A stretch of 64,000 nucleotides of DNA from Pseudomonas defluvii (lineage in GTDB: Bacteria > Pseudomonadota > Gammaproteobacteria > Pseudomonadales > Pseudomonadaceae), in assembly GCF_001695625.1 (NCBI RefSeq), contig NZ_MBPN01000015.1, forward strand, positions 1 through 64,000, written 5' to 3'. The notes beneath the pieces are model-generated. The model made no database searches and was not told where the DNA came from. It was given only the letters and a program-made list of their open reading frames with translations. Both the position numbers and the translations under genes were made by a program. The first letter of the stretch is position 1. Each line of letters opens with the position of its first letter. Of this stretch, positions 46,876 through 55,232 are shown piece after piece.

Positions 46876-47551
46876 TGCAGGTCTCCCGGTCGACGGGCGG
46901 CAGGCCAAGTCGTTTGAACAGCCCGGCCTTGGCCAAGTGTTGGAAACCACTGCAGATGTTGCCGATGTGGACACTCGGGCGGCTGTCGTAATACTGGCCC
47001 CACGTGTGGCGCTCATCGCCCAGGCGCTGAGGATCTGCTGCGCACAGGGTGGTAGGTTTCAAACCGAGGCGATGGAAACTGTTGACCAGGCCGGTACTGC
47101 CGGTAAACGAGACCCACTGAAAGCCTGCAGCACCTAGCAGCCAGGTCATGGTGATGATGCTCAGGCGGGCGCTGCCGGTATCGCTGGCGGCCAGATTGCC
47201 GACTTCGACAATGCAGTCGCGCTGCGTCGGTTGCTCGTTCTCTGACGGGATGTAGTGCTCGATTGGCGCATCCAGATACTGTTCCAGAAACAACCGTGAG
47301 GTGCTGGCGCGGCGAAGGCCTGCGACGGCACACAAGGCATTGTTCTGGTCTTTCAGGCCAAACAGCTCAGGCATGAAGTGACGTATGTCGGCGCCATGTA
47401 CCAAGTGAAAACGCTGGCGGATGAAGTCCTCGAACAGTGGGCGCTCATCGCTGTTGGGCAATGCGTGCGCCAGGCTCAACATCGCGCTGTTCTCAGGTGC
47501 CAGCCGAAGCGGTAAAGCGAAGGGCCAAATGGTGTCGGTGGGCTCAGGCAT
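46865..47551 (-). CDS. Thermostable-hemolysin family protein, acyltransferase-like
   Basis: The 228-residue protein matches the thermostable hemolysin (delta-VPH) family first named in Vibrio. No signal peptide is present, and a pore-forming role is doubtful. IVEVGNLAA followed by TMTWLLGAAGFQWVSFTGSTGLVNSFHRLGL has the same order as the E-x-S-R-F core and the following helix-strand of LuxI-type autoinducer synthases. I therefore infer a GNAT-like acyltransferase fold. It is the first gene of the seven-gene operon. The start ATG has AGGAGC 8 nt upstream, inside a hairpin. Confidence 0.75.
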   Translation of the reverse strand: MPEPTDTIWPFALPLRLAPENSAMLSLAHALPNSDERPLFEDFIRQRFHLVHGADIRHFMPELFGLKDQNNALCAVAGLRRASTSRLFLEQYLDAPIEHYIPSENEQPTQRDCIVEVGNLAASDTGSARLSIITMTWLLGAAGFQWVSFTGSTGLVNSFHRLGLKPTTLCAADPQRLGDERHTWGQYYDSRPSVHIGNICSGFQHLAKAGLFKRLGLPPVDRETCNVA

Positions 47552-47555
47552 CGTG

Positions 47556-47583
47556 CTTGCTCCTGTATATCGTTGGGAGCAAG
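47556..47583 (-). promoter_or_regulatory. Hairpin over the ribosome site of the hemolysin-like operon
   Basis: In the - strand transcript, CTTGCTCC (47583-47576) can pair perfectly with GGAGCAAG (47563-47556), which contains the Shine-Dalgarno sequence of the first gene, across a 12-nt A/T-rich loop. Folding would hide the ribosome site. Confidence 0.55.
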
Positions 47584-47636
47584 TGTCGACGAGTTTTCTT
47601 AAGGAAGCCTGAAGGTGCGCAGGCTAGAGCGGCTGA

Positions 47637-49262
47637 TTACTTGGGATAGAGGGGTGGCAGGCTACTACTTTCGCCGGGTGTCGGTTGAGTCTGTTCAGCG
47701 GTTGGGATAGTGCCAATGGCCCGCCACAGCTCTTCGCCTTGCCAGTATTGTCCGGTTTCGCTGTAAAGCGCGCCGTTCAGACCATCCAGGGCATCGGACA
47801 ATGGAACGAAGCGAGCCGCCATTTCGGCAAGGGTTTCGGGTTGCTGGCGCGCCCAGGCGTCGAGGGCCTGCCGGGTGGCCTGCGGGTCGTTGGCCTGGCA
47901 GGCGCGTTTGAGGTCGTCGAGCAGGGTGCGCGGGCTCGGGCCGCTTTGAGCCGCACGCAGCACGGCCGGTTGTGAGCGGGCCCGCCACCAGAGGGCAAAG
48001 CCACTCAAGGTGGTCAGGGCCAGTATCAGTGTGCTGAGTTGCCAGGGCCAGAGCGGGCCGTTTTCAAGGGGGATCGACGTGCTCGGCGTTTCAGCGCTGA
48101 GTGCCGGGTTGTCCTGAATCTGCAAGGTTCGCGCGGGCAGACTGCTTCGTTCCAGATGGTCTTCTCGGGTGTTCCACCAAATGACCTCCTGGTTGGGCAG
48201 CTCCAGTGTGCCCGCGTGCGTTGGCACCAGCGCCTCGCGCTCTTCGCGACTACCGAGCAGGCCGCGGTCGTTGATCTCGTTACGCAGTTGCGGTTGGTCA
48301 GGGTAGTGGCGCAGGCCTATGACCTCAGTGTTCGCCAGCGGTGGTATCTGTGTGCTGGACAGGCCTTCGGCCTTGATGGTCACTGTACGGGTCAGGGAGT
48401 CGCCAATCTGGGTTGAGGCTTGCGTCGGGTCCGGGCTCCAGTGTTCTTCCAGGGTCAGGTTGCGCGCCGGTAGCCAAGGCGTGTTGGCGGGGTAAGTGGC
48501 TGGTATGGGGTTGGCCAACAAGGTAATCGGTGCAGAGCTCACGTGGGTCTGTTTGCCACTGCGCGGGGCGCTGTCTTGATCTGTCGCCGGTTCTACGGTG
48601 GTGGCACTGAAGGTCAGGGACGGAATGGTCACGTTGCCGCTTTGCTGTGGGTAGATCGCATAGCGCATTTCGATCACGCCATGGCGTACACCGTTGATTT
48701 CCTTCTCGTAGGTCCGTGATTCGCCCAGTGGTTCTACCTTCGCGCCCTCCAGCTGGAGCCGGCTCAGGCTACTGTCATCGTACAGGGCTACCGAGTGGTA
48801 GATCCTCAGGGTCAGAACGGCTTGGGCCTGCACATAAATGCTGTCCTGGTCGAGGCTGGCTTCGATGAACACCGGAGCCAGGTTCTCGACCACGTTATCC
48901 TGTGCTTGCAGCACCTGAAGCTCAATCGGCTGGCTGCTGACCTCGCCCAGCTGCAGCGCGGGTATTTGCAGGCTGCCACTTTGGCGCGGAAGCAGGGTGA
49001 TGATCCAGCGTGTACTGGCTTGGGTTTCGCCATTGAGGGTGGTCAGGTTGTTCACCTGGCGAGTGTCGCGAACCTCAAAATTGGCCTGCAGGGGCTCCAG
49101 GTCTGGCTTGCCAAACTGGGTGATGTCCTGCGTTTGAAGGGTCAATTCGAGCGTTTCACCGGCGTTCAGGCGTGTGCGGTCTACGCTGGCAAGCAACGCG
49201 GCGGCCTGTACCTGCAGGCTGAGGGCAAGGCTGAAAACGAGGGCGCAGGCGCGTCTCATCAA
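47637..49262 (-). CDS. BatD family periplasmic-facing membrane protein
   Basis: The 541-residue protein has a signal peptide (about residues 1-20), a long beta-rich periplasmic part made of Ig-like repeats, and one transmembrane helix near residue 405 (WPWQLSTLILALTTLSGFALWW). A helical cytoplasmic tail follows. This is the BatD (oxygen tolerance) layout. BatD is the last gene of the moxR/bat operon, overlapping the previous gene by 4 bp. Its exact role in the complex is unknown. The next operon on the same strand starts 85 bp downstream. Confidence 0.88.
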   Translation of the reverse strand: MMRRACALVFSLALSLQVQAAALLASVDRTRLNAGETLELTLQTQDITQFGKPDLEPLQANFEVRDTRQVNNLTTLNGETQASTRWIITLLPRQSGSLQIPALQLGEVSSQPIELQVLQAQDNVVENLAPVFIEASLDQDSIYVQAQAVLTLRIYHSVALYDDSSLSRLQLEGAKVEPLGESRTYEKEINGVRHGVIEMRYAIYPQQSGNVTIPSLTFSATTVEPATDQDSAPRSGKQTHVSSAPITLLANPIPATYPANTPWLPARNLTLEEHWSPDPTQASTQIGDSLTRTVTIKAEGLSSTQIPPLANTEVIGLRHYPDQPQLRNEINDRGLLGSREEREALVPTHAGTLELPNQEVIWWNTREDHLERSSLPARTLQIQDNPALSAETPSTSIPLENGPLWPWQLSTLILALTTLSGFALWWRARSQPAVLRAAQSGPSPRTLLDDLKRACQANDPQATRQALDAWARQQPETLAEMAARFVPLSDALDGLNGALYSETGQYWQGEELWRAIGTIPTAEQTQPTPGESSSLPPLYPK

Positions 49263-50986
49263 TGAGTTTCCTGGTGTTGTTGCTGTTCATACCAAAATTT
49301 TCGGCGCAGCAGTTCGGCAGGGTTGTCCGGGATCTGCCGCAACCACTGCTCAAGGGCCTGGCGCTGTTCGGCGCCAAGGCTTGCGTCGCTTGGCCGTTGC
49401 GGCGGATGAGTGGTTTCATCATCCTGGTCGCCGCTGTTCCCTTGCGGCGTTTGTTCTGCTCCCGACGACGGGTTCTGGCCTTGCTGTTCCTGCGCGCTTT
49501 GAGTGTCTTGCTCGCTGTCAGCCGCGGCGGTACTGCGGCTATCCGTGTTGCTGTCAGTCGTTGTGCCGGGCGCGTTCTGTTCGGTTTCCGTTTCAGTGGC
49601 CGCCGCCTGTTCCTGTTCGGCAGCTTTTTGCTGGCGCAGCAGCTGCTCGACCAGTGCTTTGTTCGTAATGGCCGGCTGAAGTTCCGGTTGGCGCTCCAGC
49701 GCCTGTTCATAAGCATCCACGGCAGCCTCCAACTCTCCGCTGCGTGCGAGGGCGTTACCGCGATTGTAGTGGGCAGCCGCCGTGTTGCCTTCAGCGAACA
49801 GGCGCACCGCGCCGGCATAGTCACCGGCCTCGTACAGTGCCAGGGCTTTCCATTGCGGGTTCTGGAAGCGTTGTGCTGCCTCGGCGGGGCGTTGTTGTTC
49901 AAGCAGGCGCTGGCCTTGTTGGTCCGGGCGTAGCCACAGGTCATCAAGTTCAAAGGCATGGCTGGGTTGTGGCAGCACCCACAGCAACGGCAGGCAGAAC
50001 AGCCAGCCGCGCCGGCCCGCACAGGCCGCCAGCAACAAGAGCGGCAGCAGCAGCCAGTAGCCCTGATCGGCCCAACTGTCCAACTGCACCGTCTGGCCAT
50101 CGTCATGCAATGCCCGGGGCGGGGCGAACAGGCCGAGGCCGCGCAGGTCCAGGTCGTCGATTCGGGCATGGCGGTACTTGCCGCCGGTTTCCATGACAAA
50201 CTCCCTCAGGCTTGCGCTGTCCAGGCGGGGCATGAGAATCGTGCCCTCGGCATCCTTGAGGAATTCCCCATTACTCTGTTTTACCGGTGCGCCTTCTGCG
50301 CTGCCAATACCCAGCATCAGCAGCTTTGGTCCCTTGCGGCCCAGCGCCTGGACGATGCCTTGCCGTTCCTCGGTGCTCAACGAGGAGCCAATCAGCAGCA
50401 AACGGCCTTGGCCAAGGCCAGCTTGTGACAGCAGGGCCAGGCCTTTGCGTACGGCCAGGTCAGCGCGCTGCCCGGTTTGCGGCATGATCGAGGGGTCCAG
50501 GGCTTCAAGCAGGTTGCGGCTGGTGTCCAGGTCGTCGGACAGCGGCACCAGTGTATGTGCGCTGCCGGCATAGACGATGATCGCGGTCTGGCTGTCGCGG
50601 CGATGCTCGAGCAGGTCGAGCAGTTTTCGTCGTGCCTGCTCCAGGCGATTGGGTGGGCTGTCAGTCGCAAGCATTTGCGGTGTCAGCTCCAGCAATACCA
50701 CCAGAGGATCGGCTGGGCGCTGTCGGGTTTCCTCCAGGCGCTGCCAGCTTGGTCCAAGCAAGGCGATGACCGTCACGAGCCACGCCACCCCCAATGCCAC
50801 CCACGGCAACTTGCTGTCGCGACCGCTGCCACCACCCAACAGTACAGCGTGGAATGCCGGAGGCAAGATCATCTGCCAGCGACCGGCACGCTTTTGGCGA
50901 TGCCAGAGCTTCCACAGCAACCAGCCTAGCAGCGGTAGTACCAGCAGCCAGGCAGGGCGTAGCCATTGTGGCCAGAATTCGATCAT
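49259..50986 (-). CDS. BatB-BatC fusion: von Willebrand A domain plus TPR
   Basis: The 575-residue protein has N-terminal transmembrane helices (about residues 8-28 and 50-75). A von Willebrand A domain follows (about 85-285, LVVLLELTPQMLATD). Its MIDAS start reads LELTPQM rather than D-x-S-x-S, so metal binding is doubtful. Another helix pair (about 310-350) follows, then TPR repeats (about 385-445, AHYNRGNALARSGELEAAVDAYEQAL). A Gln/Thr/Asp-rich low-complexity region precedes the C-terminus. It combines the roles of BatB and BatC. ATG 50986 overlaps the batA stop by 4 bp. Confidence 0.87.
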   Translation of the reverse strand: MIEFWPQWLRPAWLLVLPLLGWLLWKLWHRQKRAGRWQMILPPAFHAVLLGGGSGRDSKLPWVALGVAWLVTVIALLGPSWQRLEETRQRPADPLVVLLELTPQMLATDSPPNRLEQARRKLLDLLEHRRDSQTAIIVYAGSAHTLVPLSDDLDTSRNLLEALDPSIMPQTGQRADLAVRKGLALLSQAGLGQGRLLLIGSSLSTEERQGIVQALGRKGPKLLMLGIGSAEGAPVKQSNGEFLKDAEGTILMPRLDSASLREFVMETGGKYRHARIDDLDLRGLGLFAPPRALHDDGQTVQLDSWADQGYWLLLPLLLLAACAGRRGWLFCLPLLWVLPQPSHAFELDDLWLRPDQQGQRLLEQQRPAEAAQRFQNPQWKALALYEAGDYAGAVRLFAEGNTAAAHYNRGNALARSGELEAAVDAYEQALERQPELQPAITNKALVEQLLRQQKAAEQEQAAATETETEQNAPGTTTDSNTDSRSTAAADSEQDTQSAQEQQGQNPSSGAEQTPQGNSGDQDDETTHPPQRPSDASLGAEQRQALEQWLRQIPDNPAELLRRKFWYEQQQHQETH

Positions 50987-52059
50987 CGACGCCTCCGCAG
51001 GCGCAGACGCTTGAGGCGTTCGCGCCATTCAGGGTGCGGTTGCAGGAAGCGTCGGTTGCTGAGCAGGCGTTGCAGTGGATTGTCGTGCCAGCGCTCACGC
51101 ACCACCAGCAACACGCTCAGCAACAGCGCCAGTGCCAGTGGCCAGCTGTACAACGCCTCGGCGGTGCGGGCCTGCGTCGGTTGTTGGGCGACGGGTTCCA
51201 GGCGGTCGAGTGTTTCGCCGATAGCCGTCAATTCCTTGCCGTCGCGCGCGCGGAAATAGGCGCCATGGGTCAACTCGGCAATCTCCTTGAGCGAGGCTTC
51301 ATCCAGGTCCAGGCTTGGGTTGATGCCAAGCAGGCCAGCAGTACCGCTCTGTTCGGGGTCTGCGCCGATGCCGATGGTGTAGATTTTCACGCTCTCCTGA
51401 GCCGCCAGGCGTGCTGCGGTCAGCGGATGGATCTGCCCGCCATTGTTGGCGCCGTCGGTGACCAGAATCAGCACCCGGCTTTGTGCCGGGCGCAGCCGCA
51501 AGCGCTTGACGGCAAGGCCGATGGCATCACCGATGGCGGTGTTCTTGCCGGCGATGCCAATCTGCGCTTCATTGAGGAAGGTATGCACGGTGCGCCGGTC
51601 GAACGTCAGGGGGGCCTGAAGGTAGGCCTGGCTGCCGAACAGGATCAGGCCGATTCGGTCACCCTGACGGGCCTGGAGAAAATCGCCCAATAGCTGCTTT
51701 ACCAGGGTCAGGCGGCTGACGTCGTCGTCCTGCCAGCGCATGTCGGGAAAGTCCATCGAGCCGGAAACATCCACGGCGACCATAAGATCACGGCCGCTGG
51801 CAGCCACGGGCACAGGCTCACCGAGCCATTGGGGCCGCGCGGCGGCCAGTAACAGCAACAGCCAGACGACGATAAACGGCGTCTGTTGCCGCCACGTGGG
51901 CAGGTTCAGCCGGGCGCGGCGTCCGGCCAGTCCTTCCAGTTCATCGAGGAAGGCAACCTTGAGCACCGGTTCGCCGCTGTCGGCGGCGGGCAGCAGCCAG
52001 CGCGCCAGCCAGGGTAGCGGAAAAAGGGCGAAGACCCACGGCCATGCCAGCTCAAACAT
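50983..52059 (-). CDS. BatA-type von Willebrand A membrane protein
   Basis: The 358-residue protein has transmembrane helices near residues 5-22 and 60-75 and near 300-320. Between them is a von Willebrand A domain with an intact MIDAS (VAVDVSGSMD, with TDGANNGG later). Such proteins bind divalent metal and partner proteins and work with MoxR ATPases. The C-terminus is very arginine-rich (RERLKRLRLRRRR). I chose ATG 52059 (MFELAWPWVF), overlapping the DUF4381 gene by 8 bp. Confidence 0.9.
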   Translation of the reverse strand: MFELAWPWVFALFPLPWLARWLLPAADSGEPVLKVAFLDELEGLAGRRARLNLPTWRQQTPFIVVWLLLLLAAARPQWLGEPVPVAASGRDLMVAVDVSGSMDFPDMRWQDDDVSRLTLVKQLLGDFLQARQGDRIGLILFGSQAYLQAPLTFDRRTVHTFLNEAQIGIAGKNTAIGDAIGLAVKRLRLRPAQSRVLILVTDGANNGGQIHPLTAARLAAQESVKIYTIGIGADPEQSGTAGLLGINPSLDLDEASLKEIAELTHGAYFRARDGKELTAIGETLDRLEPVAQQPTQARTAEALYSWPLALALLLSVLLVVRERWHDNPLQRLLSNRRFLQPHPEWRERLKRLRLRRRR

Positions 52060-52546
52060 GTTTGCGGATCCAGATCTCAACCGCCTGGGTCAGCCCGGCG
52101 ATTGCTTTGTCATCGAGCTTGCACTCGGGTTTGTAGGCACCTTCGACCAGCACCATCCAACGCGTCAGGCCCGCAGCCGGGCAGCGATTGTCGAGAAATG
52201 CCAGCCATTGCCGACCATTGAGGGTGTGGCTATGGCTGCCTGGGTAATGATTGCGGCAGAGCCGTTTGAGCAGCGCATTGATCTGCTGCAACCAGGCACC
52301 GGCAGGCGCGCCGTCGTAGGGTTTGGTCAGACGCGCCAATTCGGCCAGGGCCTCAAGGCGTATGGGGTCAAGCGGCAGCTCGGCACGCACGATGGGTTTT
52401 TTCCCCGGCCGCCAGTGACGCAGGTGCCAGGCGCCCCAGCCGAGCAGCGGCAGGAGCAGGAGCAAGGCCCACCAGCCAGGTGCGGGTGGCCACAGACCAA
52501 TCGGCTCCGGCGCGATCAAGGGCTGCAACTGTTCCAGGCCGTTCAT
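52052..52546 (-). CDS. DUF4381 membrane protein of the moxR operon
   Basis: The 164-residue protein has one transmembrane helix near residues 24-43 (GWWALLLLLPLLGWGAWHLRHW) and a helical cytoplasmic domain containing LPLDPIRLEALAELARL and NGRQWLAFLD. It matches DUF4381, which almost always sits between DUF58 and batA genes. Its biochemical role is unknown. It overlaps both neighbours (4 and 8 bp). Confidence 0.88.
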   Translation of the reverse strand: MNGLEQLQPLIAPEPIGLWPPAPGWWALLLLLPLLGWGAWHLRHWRPGKKPIVRAELPLDPIRLEALAELARLTKPYDGAPAGAWLQQINALLKRLCRNHYPGSHSHTLNGRQWLAFLDNRCPAAGLTRWMVLVEGAYKPECKLDDKAIAGLTQAVEIWIRKHV

Positions 52547-53487
52547 CGTTTTTGCCCTGGACGTTGCGGATTGAGGTACTCGCGCAGTTGCTCGATCATT
52601 TCACTCTGGGTGCTCAAGGGCATGAGTACCACCCTCAGCTTCTGTGCCAGCAGCTCCCAGCGCTCGATGCGCGCCTCGCCCTGGCTGCGGTAGCTCTGGC
52701 GCAGGTTGGCGTCGAGGGTGTCCAGCTCCAGTTGCGCCCCCCGTTGGGCGAAGCGCAACAAACCGGCTGCCGGCAGGGCATGATCCAGTGGATCGGAAAG
52801 CGGCAACAGCAGCAGGTCGCAATGGCGTGAGAGCAGGCTCAGTTGTTGTTCGACACTGGTGCTCAGCGCCCGCTCGTCACAGATGACGATGGCCAGGCTG
52901 CCGGGGCGCAGAACCTCCCGCGCGCGGCGCAAGGCCATGCCCAGGGTATCGCCTTGCGGTTGCGCTTCGGTGTGCAACGCCTGGTTGGCGCGGGCCAGTC
53001 GGTTGAGCAACTGCAGCAGGCTTTGCTTGCTGCGCCGCGGCTTGATCTCGTAATAGGCGTTGTCGCCGAACACCAGGCCACCGATACGATCATTGTGGCC
53101 CAGCGCCGCCCAGCCAATCAGTGCCGCAGCCTGGGCGGCAAGTACCGACTTGAACATCAGGCCGGAGCCGAAGAACAGCCGCTGGCTCTGCTCCACCAGG
53201 ATGTAGATGGGGCGCTCGCGCTCTTCGTGGAACAGTTTGGTGTGCGGCTCCTGGGTGCGTGCCGTCACTCGCCAATCGATATTGCGCACATCGTCTCCGG
53301 CTTGATAGACCCGCACCTGATCGAAGTCCACGCCACGTCCGCGCAGCTTCGAATGGTGCAAGCCGATCAGCGGGCTGCGTTGGCCGGGGGCGGCAAACAG
53401 CTGCACCTCGCGCACGCGATGCCGCATTTCGATCAGTTCTGAAAGACCGATGCGAATCCCTGGGGCCGCCAGCAGTTGAGAGGGCAT
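52543..53487 (-). CDS. DUF58 domain protein of the moxR operon
   Basis: The 314-residue soluble protein carries the DUF58 hallmark GRGVDFDQVRVYQAGDDVRNIDWRVTAR-type segment, followed by YILVEQSQRLFFGSG in a von Willebrand A-like fold. DUF58 proteins are regular partners of MoxR ATPases. I chose ATG 53487 (MPSQLLAAPG). A TTG at 53505 would overlap moxR; neither has a strong ribosome site. Confidence 0.88.
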   Translation of the reverse strand: MPSQLLAAPGIRIGLSELIEMRHRVREVQLFAAPGQRSPLIGLHHSKLRGRGVDFDQVRVYQAGDDVRNIDWRVTARTQEPHTKLFHEERERPIYILVEQSQRLFFGSGLMFKSVLAAQAAALIGWAALGHNDRIGGLVFGDNAYYEIKPRRSKQSLLQLLNRLARANQALHTEAQPQGDTLGMALRRAREVLRPGSLAIVICDERALSTSVEQQLSLLSRHCDLLLLPLSDPLDHALPAAGLLRFAQRGAQLELDTLDANLRQSYRSQGEARIERWELLAQKLRVVLMPLSTQSEMIEQLREYLNPQRPGQKR

Positions 53488-53491
53488 GGGA

Positions 53492-54451
53492 TCAGGCCAC
53501 GGCAACGACGTCGAGGATGCGCTGGATCACCCGGTCCTGGTCAATACCGGCGGCTTCGGCTTCAAAGGAGAGAATGATGCGGTGGCGCAGTACGTCGAAC
53601 AGTACCGCCTGAATGTCTTCGGGGCTGACAAAGTCTCGGCCCGCCAACCAGGCGTGAGCCCGTGCGCAACGGTCCAGGGCGATGGAGCCACGAGGGCTGG
53701 CGCCATAGGCGACCCAGTCGGCCATCTCGGTGTCGAATTTGGCTGGAGTGCGGGTGGCCATGACCAGTTGTACCAGGTATTCCTCCACCGCATCGGCCAT
53801 GTACAGGCCGAGGATTTCCTTGCGTGCGGCAAAAATGGCCTGCTGACTGACGCGACGTTCCGGCTTGGTTTCGCCGTTGAGGGCTTCGCCACGAGCCTGT
53901 TGAAGAATGCGTCGCTCGACGGCGGCATCCGGGAAACCGATTTTCACGTGCATCAGGAATCGGTCGAGCTGTGCTTCAGGCAGCGGGTAAGTGCCTTCCT
54001 GTTCGATCGGGTTCTGGGTGGCCATCACCAGGAACAGGGGTGAGAGCTCATAGGTGCTGCGCCCGACGCTGACCTGACGCTCGGCCATGGCTTCAAGCAA
54101 GGCCGACTGTACCTTGGCCGGTGCCCGGTTGATTTCATCGGCCAACACCAGGTTGTGAAAGATGGGGCCTTGCTGGAAGACAAAACTGCCGGTTTCCGGA
54201 CGGTAGATCTCGGTGCCGGTAATGTCGGCCGGCAGCAGGTCCGGGGTGAACTGGATCCGGTGGAACTCGGCTTCGATGCCCTCGGCGAGTTCCTTGATCG
54301 CCTTGGTCTTGGCCAGGCCCGGCGCGCCTTCCACCAGCATATGGCCATCGGCAAGGAGCACGATCAGCAAGCGCTCGACCAGTTTTTCCTGGCCAAGAAT
54401 CTGGGTTGAAAGAAAGGTGCGCAGCGCGATCAGCGCTTCACGATGTTCCAT
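53492..54451 (-). CDS. MoxR family AAA+ ATPase
   Basis: The 319-residue ATPase has Walker A GAPGLAKTK (about residues 42-50) and Walker B LVLADEINRA. Sensor 1 is ATQNPIEQEGTYPLPEAQLDRF, and a C-terminal lid contains YGASPRGSIAL. MoxR proteins act as chaperone-like ATPases for assembly of specific complexes, working with von Willebrand A proteins such as those encoded just downstream. It is the first gene of the bat operon. The 99-bp gap upstream shows no obvious promoter. Confidence 0.93.
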   Translation of the reverse strand: MEHREALIALRTFLSTQILGQEKLVERLLIVLLADGHMLVEGAPGLAKTKAIKELAEGIEAEFHRIQFTPDLLPADITGTEIYRPETGSFVFQQGPIFHNLVLADEINRAPAKVQSALLEAMAERQVSVGRSTYELSPLFLVMATQNPIEQEGTYPLPEAQLDRFLMHVKIGFPDAAVERRILQQARGEALNGETKPERRVSQQAIFAARKEILGLYMADAVEEYLVQLVMATRTPAKFDTEMADWVAYGASPRGSIALDRCARAHAWLAGRDFVSPEDIQAVLFDVLRHRIILSFEAEAAGIDQDRVIQRILDVVAVA

Positions 54452-54550
54452 CGTCGAGGGTTCCTGGATAAAGAGCCGAGGTGCAGTCTGAAAAAGCCGT
54501 CGGCAGGGGTTGATACTTTAATCTATCCAGGGGCCCGGCGACTAACCTCC

Positions 54551-54904
54551 TTACAGTTCGCTGACGTAGGTGCCGGTGCCCTTGAGGATGTTCTGCAGGG
54601 TTTCTTCGACTTCAGCCAGGTCGCTGTCCGGCGTGCTGTGAGTGATTTCCAGGTGATCGTCACCGCCCAGTGCATCCGCGTCGCCAGGCGCAACCTCGAT
54701 CAACAGGCGTTGCGGGCCGAGGGTGATCTTCAGGCCGTCGAGGGTCGAAGGCTCGTCGTCGAGGGTGATTTCCACCTCGTCTTCATCCGGGTAACGGGTC
54801 ATCAGGAACATTTCGCCCTTGTCACTGATGCAACACAGCGTCGCCATGTTGTCTTCTTCGTCGTCGCACGGGGTGGCCATCAATTGGGCGGTGGTCAGTT
54901 GCAT
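54551..54904 (-). CDS. Small acidic hypothetical protein
   Basis: The 117-residue protein begins MQLTTAQLMATPCDDEEDNM. It has a strongly acidic middle (YPDEDEVEITLDDEPSTLDGL) and no signal peptide or membrane segment. I do not recognise the family. Two start codons, at 54904 and 54919, are possible; the first has GAG at a workable distance. It lies 99 bp upstream of moxR and could be cotranscribed with it, or be independent. Confidence 0.7.
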   Translation of the reverse strand: MQLTTAQLMATPCDDEEDNMATLCCISDKGEMFLMTRYPDEDEVEITLDDEPSTLDGLKITLGPQRLLIEVAPGDADALGGDDHLEITHSTPDSDLAEVEETLQNILKGTGTYVSEL

Positions 54905-55232
54905 GAAAGGCTCGATCAATAAGGTGAGGCATGATTCTGCCAGTGTTCAGCTGGCGGATAAACGTCAGCCTGCACGTCAATGACCGAATATGTCGCAGCG
55001 GCGCAAGCAGGCGCCTCCCGGGCCTCGTTAAGCTGCGTTGTCGATGGTCACCCGTAAAGACACAGCCTTGCTCTGGAGCGGCAGTCGTTTTTGCAGATGC
55101 TCATCCGTGGAGTTGGTGAATGTGACCAATGGTTTTACCGTCTTCCTGCTCAGGGTTGGCTATCGTTGACCCGTATCAGGCGCACACGCACGACGCTTCT
55201 CTCAATAATAAAGCCCAAGCGGAGTACCACAG
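54905..55232. other. 328-bp intergenic region before gdhB
   Basis: This space should contain the gdhB promoter and that of the opposing small gene. TTGACC at 55167-55172 is the only -35-like hexamer near gdhB and has no good -10 partner. No repeats, RNA genes or supported ORFs were found. An AAGCGGAG ribosome site precedes the gdhB ATG. Confidence 0.5.

Noticed and set aside
46865..47551. Annotation as a secreted hemolysin/toxin
   Set aside because: No signal peptide, no membrane-inserting segment, and a biosynthetic context; the family name is kept only as a label.
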